A stretch of 64,000 nucleotides of DNA from Tyto alba (taxonomy: Eukaryota; Chordata; Aves; Strigiformes; Tytonidae), in contig NW_024881327.1 in assembly GCF_018691265.1 (NCBI RefSeq), positions 25,041,936-25,105,935 on the forward strand. Direction: 5' to 3'. The notes under the pieces are model-generated. The model was not told the DNA's origin. It ran no database searches and saw only the letters and a list, made by a program, of their open reading frames with translations. Positions 1 to 10,700 of the stretch are shown here, piece by piece (positions within the stretch are counted from its first letter, which is position 1; every line of letters begins with the position of its first letter). A program made the translations under genes and the position numbers.

Positions 1-1660
1 CCAGCCTTCCCTAGGCTGCTTTCACCAAAACCCGAATGGGTTTGTGATTGCTGTGATGCTCTTGCACCCTCTCCTGGCCAGCCTGTTGACAAAGCAGCTC
101 CAGGGCAGCGTGGTCAGAGAGAGGTCAGTAAACTGCTACACTCTATTAAGGATTTATCTACCTCTGTCTTTTCCTTCGCTGCCCTTTGAGTAGAAAATAC
201 ATGTGGGCAGAGGAGAAAAACAATACAAATAACTAGGTTTTTTCCTGGAATTGGTGTATTTGTCTGTTGATTAATACCATCTTAATTTTTTCCTCACTAG
301 AGTATGGCAGGCCTGATTGAACTATTTATAAAGCTTGGCAGTGGTGATGGTGTTACAGTGGCTCATAACTCAGATTCGCACTCGAGGTCGTGAGAAGCAC
401 GTATAGTTCTGAGCAACTTGTGCACCTCTGCGCGTTTACACAGCTGCTGTTGCCAGAAAGCAGATGTCTACCCAGGCTACCTAGTATATCTAGACAAGCG
501 TATGTACAACTCTGACTGCAGAGTACATTAACTGCATGTTCTAATTAGGAAGATACCCCGATACAAAGTTAACAGAATTTCTAAATTCTTATTTATATCA
601 AACAGGGGTTTTTTACATTTTTTTAAAAAAAGACACATGAGTATATTTAAATTATAATTAGATGCCTGTTGAGAAATGTTTTTCTACAAAAGTTCTGTTG
701 AATTTGAGTAATCTTTAAGAAGTTACATCCTAAAGGCTATCAATTGTCAGACATCTACTGATATCAGCGAACCAATGTAATATATCACTGCCTGATTGCC
801 TTTTTTGCTATTTATCAGCAAGTAAATTTATGAGTACAGAGGTACATACAAACTCTTTAGTTACCAGTTTCTCACTTTAGATTTGTTTGAACTATCTAGG
901 AAAGGCATGTTACCACCATTAGAGGATAAAGGGTCTCCATGATATTGTAACGTAAAAAGCATGCACATTTTCTCTGCTTTATGTAATACCTAATTATGTT
1001 ACCATTAATAATATTAAACTCTAGGTGTTTTTTACTACTTGTGATAAAACTGAGTCTGCATTGTTCATTTGTGAATGAGGGAAAGAATTTTGGAAACTGA
1101 AACTGCATCTCTTCATGATGGAGTGCTGTGGTTTTGCCTTTTTTTCCCCACAGAATTTTGAACAATAGTCTTTAGATAGGTTAAGCCAGAGACACTTATG
1201 AAATACTTGCTATTTCAATCTTTCCCCACAAAATCAGATTACAATTACCCTGAAACAAACAAAATATGTAGTTAAAATACATATATTTGAGAAGCGAAAT
1301 GGTAACCAAGGTAAGCTATAGATATCTTAACACATACACTTATTCTAAAAGAATGTTAAAGTGTCAAAAATGAATGCTCAGAATTTTAATAGAAGTATTC
1401 AGTTAATTTTATCTTAAATAACTTGTTTGGAAGATTGCAGTCCAAAAAGTTACAGTATTACATAGCTGCAGGCAGTTGAAAACCATGTCAGATGACAGTT
1501 TAATGGCACTATTGAATCTGTATTATTACAGTGTCTTACTACTGTTTATGTAGTAATTTTACCTGTCGATGGGAAGAAATGGCATTCGATGCATTTTACA
1601 AGTAGTCTTAACCGGATCCCATAAAGTATTTTTCATGATTTCTTATATATTTTGTCTCTC
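1..1660. other. AT-rich non-coding flank, presumed PPAT intron 1
   Basis: No open frame with good splice sites or recognisable protein was found on either strand. It probably contains the 3' UTR of the minus-strand trihelix gene at its right end (ATTAAA at 1504-1499). Confidence 0.5.
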
Positions 1661-1742
1661 TCAAAATGAGGTCCCTATAGGCAATGCACTTTGCATGACA
1701 ACGTATTTTTCTCCGGTGAATGCTTCAGGTGCCCATGGTGAT
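1661..1742 (-). CDS. Trihelix gene putative terminal exon
   Basis: Acceptor CCTATTACCAG, exon from 1742. With donor 1878 upstream, the frame reads SPWAPEAFTGEKY and so on to a TGA at 1663-1661; I prefer this one because it looks more protein-like. With donor 1882 the frame ends at a TAG at 1677-1675 after 21 residues. An ATTAAA on the minus strand (1504-1499) could be the polyadenylation signal. No further exon was found to the left, but one cannot be excluded. Confidence 0.5.
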
Positions 1743-4700
1743 CTGGTAATAGGCCAGTTTTGTATTTCTTTGTTAGTAAATTTAAATTAATACATGTAAT
1801 TGCTCTCGAATGATAAAACAAAAATGTTACTGTCCAGTATACCTCAAATTACCTCTAATGATCAGCCATGTCTTTACTTACTTGTCATAGTTGTTTCTTT
1901 CATTACATGCAGAGTTGCCCGATTCTCTGGAGTAGTATTTACAGTAACATCATCTGTCAGAAGATTTTTAATTTGATATTAAAATCTTTCAAGTTCACGT
2001 TAGTCCATTTTAAATTCTGTAAGACTACTTAATTCCTAATTTAGACCATATTGTGCCTCATGCTACTGAAAGAGATCATGAGGTCCCCTGTTGCGGAGAG
2101 TCAAGTCTGTCAGCCTTGAAGACTTTCATGTGTCTCTAGCTAAATGTTAAACTCCCACCTTCCTTGAAAGTTACACTTTCAGATGCAGACCATAATGTTT
2201 CTTTGTAAAGAGCATATCACCTTCATATTCAGAGCTAGTAGTGATACTCTTAAATTATATTTTCATCCCCTGACATGAGCATTTACACAATTGTATTAAA
2301 TACTGATCCCATTATATTGTGAAAAAAAAGAATGTTGTTATTAGTCCATATACAGGAGACTGAACAATTCTAATCCTTGGGAAGGCATAGTTTAAGTAAA
2401 AGTAAATGCAGTAATACATTGCACTTGACTTGCTGAAGCCAGTAGTTTCTTCTATGCATCTTGGGTCATGAATCTTTGAAAATGTTGCTTACTAGACTGT
2501 TTTATCAAGTTTAGCAGAGCACTATAAATGTGCACATATGCCCGTATTGAAAGTATGGTTATCACTGTGATGTTATCTCCTGCTTCTAAGTTTTTTAGGC
2601 CTCCGCATTTTCTAACCATAATTATAATGTGGGCTTATTTTAGAAATCCATTTTAACTTACTAAATTTAGGGATTTATATAAAATAGAAGATTTTCCAAT
2701 TTACCTGAGTCAGAAACTTTCTTTATATCTGCAACGTGTAGATCTTCTGACATATTACTAACAGAGTCCTCTTCACCTGTGTCTCCAGGCATTTCTGCGT
2801 AAATAATCCTCTGTTAATTGGGGCACCACCTTTGTGTACTACATAAGAACAGCTGTGCTGTGTCAAATCACAAAATCTGTCCAACCTAGGATACTCTTTA
2901 TGCCAGCAGGCTGTAGTAGATGCATTAGCAAAAAGCTTAGAAACAGCAACTGAAGAGTGAATCTTCCCCCTGAATGTTTTCAGCCAGAGACTGTGTTTGT
3001 GTTATATTTTTCTTGACTTCTTCCATTAATTTACTAACTTCTAGTCTTATATTTGGCCACAGTAATATCATCCTCTGTGTAGGATTCTTACTGTGTAATA
3101 AACAGTTTTATGTTCAATTCTGTTCTTAAACAACAGGCATGTTTTTGGTTGTACATACCAATAAAAAATGTTTTAACTCCCCGGTAGTGTAGGTTCATAA
3201 GTCTACTCTAATTCTGCATTTATCCATCCATTACCAAGTTATTTGTCAATAAACACACAAAAAATAAAGGCAAACTCTGCCAGCATTCTTGGTGCTATTT
3301 CTTTTGCTATTTTCACAATAGTTGTCTCACTAGTTTGTGATTCTTGCTCCACAGGCCAGTAAAACTGGGCTATTGGAGACCATAAGTGAAAGACAGTTTA
3401 AGTGTTAACTTTTTAACTAATGTCTGTAACAACAGACTTCTTTTGCTCGATGTCTTCATTCTTCCAGTAACATAGTCTGACCATCTCTCTGATCCATTTT
3501 TTTAATCTAACAGTCTCTTCTGCCATGATTTTGACTGGAATGGTCTCTCTGTATCACCTTATCATCTGTATCACGTCTTCATCTTTTTTCCTCCTTTTGT
3601 TTCTCAGTGCTATTAAAGAAAGTTAGGGGCAATGACTCAATCGGAATAACGTAAGACAAAACTACAAGACAAAATAATAAATTTCCATTCAGTGTATTTT
3701 TTCCCCCCCAGCAAATTGGTTAATCTAGCTGGTTGCTTTTGGGGAGGGTTCTGTTAAGGTCTCTCTAGTGCTGGAAAACTAAAAAAATTAAATGATATAT
3801 TGGTAGCTGAAGTACTTACCTATGGAGTCCTTTTCTGATTTTGCTTCTGTCCATTCTGGAGGCCTCTCACTTTCATCATTATCTGATTTACTTGCTTGTT
3901 CCATGGTGCTGTGCCCCAGAATAGCATCCAGTTCATGAAAAAATTTCATACTTTTACTTGTACTCCCTGAGTCTTGGGCACTTTTTACACTCTTGTATTC
4001 ATGTTTCAGATTTTTATATTTTGTCCTGCACTGCTTCCAGTCCCTGTCAATTCCAAACTTTTGAAGTCTAGCAGCAACCTGTTCAAATATTCTTTTATTT
4101 CTCACTGTCCCCTCCAGTTGTTGCTGGATATTTTTGTCTGACCATATGCGTATCAAAGCTCTGACTTCATTAACAGTCCAGTGTTTTCCTCCTTCATTTG
4201 CTACTGTTGGAATAAAAGCCGGTGTTTTGGAAGCCTGTATTGCTGACGTTGGATTACCTGCATCGTGTGGGGTAGGGGAGAGACACAGATACGAGTTACC
4301 TGCATTGGGTGGTTGGGATGGGGAAAGGACAGAGAGAATGAGAATGAAGTATGTTGTTTCCTCATGACTTGTCTCTCCACAGAAAGATGGAGCAGAGGTG
4401 ACATTAAAATCAAGCTGTTCATTATTAATTTGTCAGTATTTTTGTTAATTCTGACATCATCTTAAAAACCAATATTAAGATAGCTCATGTACACTTTATT
4501 AATCTAAGAGGAACATTTTTTTCTTCTGTGCCCTAGTATACTCAACTTTTACTTGTAACACCTTTGAGAAAAATGGATGAGCTATTTTGTCATTCAGACA
4601 TTAGAGAGGAGTGCTGTTTGGAAGATATGAAGTGCTATGTTAACCCAGTAATAAATTGAGCCCTGAATCATTGACACTAGCATCAAGACTCAACTTTCTG

Positions 4701-7700
4701 CATCGATGCCATATTTTTGGTTTTATACAAATGGAGAGATTTAAACTGGGTAAGGATCTGAAGAATCTGATCCTTAACACTTAACAAAGCACCCTGTTTG
4801 TGGGGAGCTGAGAAATGGAGACTTTTGCCTTAAGTCTCACAAGAACATTTGTGCAATAATGAACCCAGTTCTCAAGGTACAGAACCTCCACCCTTCTCAG
4901 TGCAGGTCAATCAAAAGTATTTGGGGTTCTTTAGTATAAATGAAATCTTGAATTATCCTACTCTGCAGAACAAGTAATATTTTTAAATTTTCTCCACTCT
5001 TCAACTTTACTTTTTAATATTTGGAGGTAAAGGATGCCATACAATTACTTAAAACACTGAAATATGATCACTTGCAGTATTTTAATGTTTCCTTGTTTTT
5101 AACTATGAATTTGCTTTAAGACTTTGTTTTGATTATCAGTTTGGAAAGTGGTTTCTCATGCATTTTCTAAATATTTGCAAAAATAACTTTAAAAAAAAAA
5201 AAACAAACCCAAAACAACCCACAATTACAGTGGTTTATCAAAGATATCAAACATGAAAGTGGACCGTAACTGACACAGTTTTTTGTAATCATACTGAAGT
5301 GATAAATGCCTTTGCTAGGATCTTATTTGAAAAGGGCAAGCCAGGTTACAGGGGTTGGATACTTTGTAGTCACTGAGCTTTGAATGATGGCAAAAATATC
5401 TGACCTTTGCTTGTACATACAGCTTCAGTGGAGCATACAATAACCTGTCTGGGGACAAACTTGCCCTAGATAAAGGCATTCTTTGCTAGTCTCTGTAATT
5501 CATTCTAGTTGTGAAAAAGCTGTAGTAACAGATTCCAGTTTTTTCCCTGTTTGTCCTGTGTTAATTGGTACTCTGCAGCTGATATGTTGTTGAGGAGAGT
5601 AACTTTCAGGTGAAATACCAATTATGCTTTCTTCCTTCTTCCAGAGGCAGTGAAAGAAAATGCTGGTTTACAGGTGAATGCGACCATAGGAATTGCCACG
5701 GTTGAGAACTGCCAGGCTTGGAGAGGCTTGATGCAGTCTCTGCTCAGGGTTACCAGGAGTATTTCAACTATCTGTATTTCTAGAGTGGTTCATTCCTCAC
5801 TACCAGACACTGCCATGGAGACCAGAGAGAACAGGCCCAGGGGAAGAAAGGAGGAAGAAGAATGCGGAAGGTGCTCCCTGCACTTCCCAGTCAAAGCCAT
5901 GGAGTATGGGGCAATCTGGGAGGGACAAGATTTCTTTAGTTCTTGTGTAGACCAATATTTCTCACTAGTAAGTTCATTTGCAACTGAGCTCACTTTCCAT
6001 TGTAGATACTAGTTCACATGAGTTCCAGTGACTCAGTGTATTGATCATTCATTCTGCTGTATGCAGAGTGGAAAACAGTGGCTTGCTTTGTTCCTCATTC
6101 CCTTTAAAAAAACAGTGATTCAAAATAACTTGCCACAAGCACTGCTTTGAAACAAAGTTGTTATCGTCACTGTGAAAATTTTCTTTATGTCTCAAATGTA
6201 TTTTAGCTCTAATTTGATTAAAAAAAATGTTAAGATAGGGTATACATTATTTTTTTATCTGAAAGATGTGTTTATGCCATATTTTTTTTATAAGATTCCT
6301 CAAAATAAGGAATCTGCTGAAATGAAATCAAAATATTAAGCATTATAGATACAAAGGGCTCAACATTTTTCTTTCAGTGGTGTCTGAAATAGTGCCTGAT
6401 ATCTAAAGGCTAGGAGAGACACTAGGGGAAGACTTTTTAATACTGGTACACACTTGGGAGTCCATGCAATTGAAATTATTTTGCTGGCTTTGTAGAAAAC
6501 GGGTTTCTCAGAATCGAAGATTTTTTAGCAGGCCAAATGAATCTGCCTGACACTGTGATGCAAGAAATTTGCTTCAGATACTTACTACAAGAAAAGTTTT
6601 GTTTAGATATATATGTGCATATAATTCCATGTGAGATTCTTGTCTCTTCCTTAATTTCTTGTTATGCCAGGCAAGAAGTCTGTAGTTTGTAATATAAAAG
6701 CCTTAGGTTTAGCTGGGGCCTTCTTTTCTCCCTGAATATGGTGCCTTGGTGATTCTGTAGTGAAATTTGTTGTAATCGGACTGGGATGTATGCTAGGGCA
6801 TAGAGGGTATGTAAAAAATCAAAAGAGCATGTAGAAAATTCAGGACAGTGTTGCTGTTCATCCAGGCAAGGAACCAGCTCATTGGTTGCCTAATTTTGCG
6901 TAAAATGTTTTCAGGTTTCTCCATTCCCTTTAGCAGCTCCTTGAAGGGGCTCACACCTAGTGTCTTCTTCCTGTTTCTGACTTGTCAGATTTATGCCTTT
7001 GCTCTGTAATGACTTCCCTGAGCAAAACTACTATAGTAGGACAGTTGCCAGATGAGATGTTTATGGTTGGTTGGACCAAAGCATTGCTGACCACCCCTTG
7101 CTTGGAGAGAGGATACAGTTGCTTTGAAGACCACTGCAAATCTGGATTGCTCAGGGGGCCAGGTCTGACCTCAGTATCTCTCTCTTGGCTTGGGCCATTC
7201 ACACATGCTGTTTAAGCAGAAATTACATGACTTGGAAAAAATCCACAAGTTGACATGGGTATCTCACACTACCATTGGGCATACTTTCCCCTAGCATTTA
7301 ACAAAATTAATGTGGTTAATATGATTAAGCTATAGCATGTGATGTGTTTTGAATGTGAATGGTGGTCATGCAGGTGTTACATCATATACAGTGGTATCTA
7401 GTAATGCATGAGACTGCCAAGTGCTAAATCTGAGAAGGAGATGGTGCAAAAGTGTGGCTATTTTAAAGCTATGTTGATCAAAACCAGAATGAGGGTGTAT
7501 TCAAGCTATCAGAAAGTGCTCCAACAGCCATGCTGCTTTTTAGTGTTTGATCTCTCTGCACCATCATACTATACCTAGTTGAACTGGTCTGACATGGGAC
7601 ATAAAAAGTAGTGGATCTCCTGGAGCATCCTCATCATCTTCTAAAGAAACTGATACTTCACCTAGGAAGGAAAGAGGTTTTAGATGAACAATAGGTATGG

Positions 7701-10700
7701 ACTAAATTAACTTAAATTAGTTTAAGTGAAAATGTCCATACACAATTAGAAGATTATTAACTTTCTCATCTCCACATTTAATTTGTATTTAAATTAAATT
7801 TAAAAGTAATTTGGACTGTCCCCATAAGGGCACACGAGTTACCGGAGGTAAATTAAATTATTTTAGATCTTGCGTATGAGGCCTGTTTGAAATGTATTTT
7901 AAATTTTTTGTAAAAAACAACTTGATTCTAGTGACTTGTATGCTTTTCTGACTCAGTATTTGGGATGGATAGCACATTAAAAGTATAGTTTGAAAGTAGA
8001 TAATGAAAAGTAATAGACGTACAAGTAAAAGTGGACTTTGCACATGGATTCAGGTAACCACAAATTCATTTATGTTAAAAAAAAAAATCCAAGAATAATA
8101 TTTAGAGAATAGTATGAAGAAAACAAGAATGTTCTGCAAAGAGTTCTGAAAATCCATGGAATTATTTAATGACATAGGGAAAGCAGCAAAGTATTGTGAC
8201 TAGAGAATAGACATGTTTATAGCTGACAGGATTCAGTCTAGATTTTCACAGGATAGCGCTCCTACATTTGTTTAAAAAGCAATATTATAGCAATTGCTAT
8301 GTAAGTTTAGACATCAGCATAAGTAAATCAGGTTCTGAATCAGCTTAATTTTCACAGAGGACAGACTTTTAAGTTGTTCTATGGTAATATGCTGTATTCA
8401 ACGTACCATGCTGACAGGAGGTTTGCAATGTTGATTCACTCTATGGGGACTTGAGCTACTGTCAGCTCCAGTCAGGCAGGTCACACAGATCAAAGCTCCT
8501 GTTCAAAGGTACTGTGGTGGTTCGTCACAGGGAACAGTAATGAGGTGCGGTTAGGATGCAACCTGGTATCCCTGACGTAGGTGAAACTGAAAACTGGATT
8601 CCTTTGAAAACATTATCTTAAATCCTCCTGACTTTCAGCAAGGCTCAGAGTGACTCATGGATGCAGTGGCCTGATCTGCGACTGCTCCCAGCTGCCCGCC
8701 TTGCTGCTCTATCAGGAGCTGCTACCCTCCGCGTCCAGGCCGGTGGAGGGAAAGGGGTGCCCAGGCCTCCACCTCTAGGGCCAGGACTGGCGTTTATCAC
8801 CTTAAGATCTGCAAATAAATTCTCTCTTGGAAGGCTGCTGAGTATGCCATGGATACTAGGATTAGCAAGTTTAATTACATTGTAATATTAGAGAAGCAAA
8901 TTATTATTTTAAGTAAATAAGAACAGTTAACACAAAAAGATGTTAGAACATTTGATGGGGGGGAAGCATCTGATGAGCAAAAAAGTTATTCAATAAGAGT
9001 ATTGCACACTTATTAAAAAAAAAAAAAAAAAGATGTATATAAAATACTTGTTAATGGCATGTTTAATGTTAAAAGTCCAGACATGGAAAACTCTATGAGT
9101 GGCATTTTTCAAGTCGACATTTCTGAAAGATCTTTTTGCATTTCTAAGTAGCTGAGTTTTATACATATGATAATATTCTCATTGCTGATGCATTTCTGCT
9201 CAGACTTGATTTTTTTTTTGCATTTGCTGTGGTAAAGTGAAGGGCAAAGAAAGTAGACAGTGTGTTAATATTTAAACATAGAGATAAATATAAGAGAGCA
9301 CAAGTAACTTAACATGAATTACTAGGTTTACTTCTGTAAATCAAGTACCTGATTTATTGATACTTGATTTAATTTGAAAGAATCAAGATTAGTTAACAAA
9401 ATGGGAAGGTCATTCATCTGAACTCTAATGAATGATACCATTTTTCACAGTGCACCATCAGCCACTACATGAATTTTCTTGGTTGTCAATTACTGGGATA
9501 ATATACAAACTAAATTTTAAGAGAAGTGAACATGTTGAGTTATATCTTTTAAAATTACTATTTAATCTGTGACTCTGTGTTTGCCTCTGAAAACATGTAT
9601 TTTGGGAGGACAGCATGAACATCACTGGCTTCCAGGGTTGTATGTACTTATACAAAACGTGTCATCTTTCCATGAATGAGCTGGGAATCGGTTTGTGTGT
9701 TGCTACCAAGTTTGGCCAGAGACACCTGTCTCTTAGATTTGATTGTGATTTTCAGTATTCATTTCTTCAATTACCCTTTCAAAAGAAAACTGATTTTACA
9801 AGATATTAAAACAAAAACTCAGGAAAACACTACAGAAATACCATCCAGTCCCATAAAAGCAGTCTTTTTTTCTTTCTTTCCCATCCTCCCCCTCCCCAGC
9901 AGTCTCCCAGTAGTTGAGATAATCAAGCAAATCAAACACAAAGACATGCTTTGTAGCTTTACATTAAGGATTGGTATGAATATTTAGACTGAAGCTAAGC
10001 AGAATAGTAAAAACACAGTCATTTCTTTGGGAGCTTGCCCTGTCCCTTGTCATGCTTTTTAAACAAAACAAATTAGTGTAGCCACTAGGTTCTTAAAATA
10101 AAGTAAGACGTGCATGGTGGACACTGTTATTTGGCACAGAGTTTAGTTAGTTGATAGTATTTTGTTCTTGCTACTCAGGTCACAAGCCTAGACATCCCTG
10201 GTTCCTCCAGCTCTGCCAAAATAAGGCTTCTCAGCCTCTTTAAAAAAGAGGAAAGGGACCATTTTCCTCTCCTCTCCTTTAACACTCTGTGGTTGAAAGG
10301 GTGAAGCCCAGGAGGGGACCTGCAGGGACTCAAACGTGCTTTGGTCAGTTAGCCTTAGGGGGGATGATCCCCACGTTCCAGCAGTCCCCTTCCTCCCGCA
10401 GGCCGCGGGGGGGGGGGAGCAGGGGCTGCCTCGGCCTGCGCCGGGAATGGCGTGTCCTGTGGGAGCCACACACCACGTCTGCCCCCATGAACCAACTCGT
10501 GAGCACCAGCTGCAGAGCCACAGGTGCCCTCGTGGCCTTGCAAGTGCCCTTCAAAGCGCTCAGCTGGGCAGGCACCGCAACTCTGACTGCAGCGGGAGAA
10601 GGACTGGGCCTCTAGCATGGCGGAGTTACTTGCTTGACTTGTATTCTTAAGTGAAGACAGTTGATGTTCTCACAGCTGCTCTCTGCCCCTTGTTAGGGAT

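Noticed and set aside
896..1165. Minus-strand frame of 89 codons, considered as another trihelix-gene exon
   Set aside because: No acceptor with a pyrimidine tract at its start and no resemblance to known families.
5650..6012. Plus-strand frame of 120 codons
   Set aside because: No recognisable domain, no convincing splice sites or promoter, and it lies in an intron of the minus-strand gene.
10188..10650. Overlapping frames on both strands in a GC-richer patch, checked for PPAT exon 1
   Set aside because: None encodes the expected PPAT N-terminus; composition explains the open frames.
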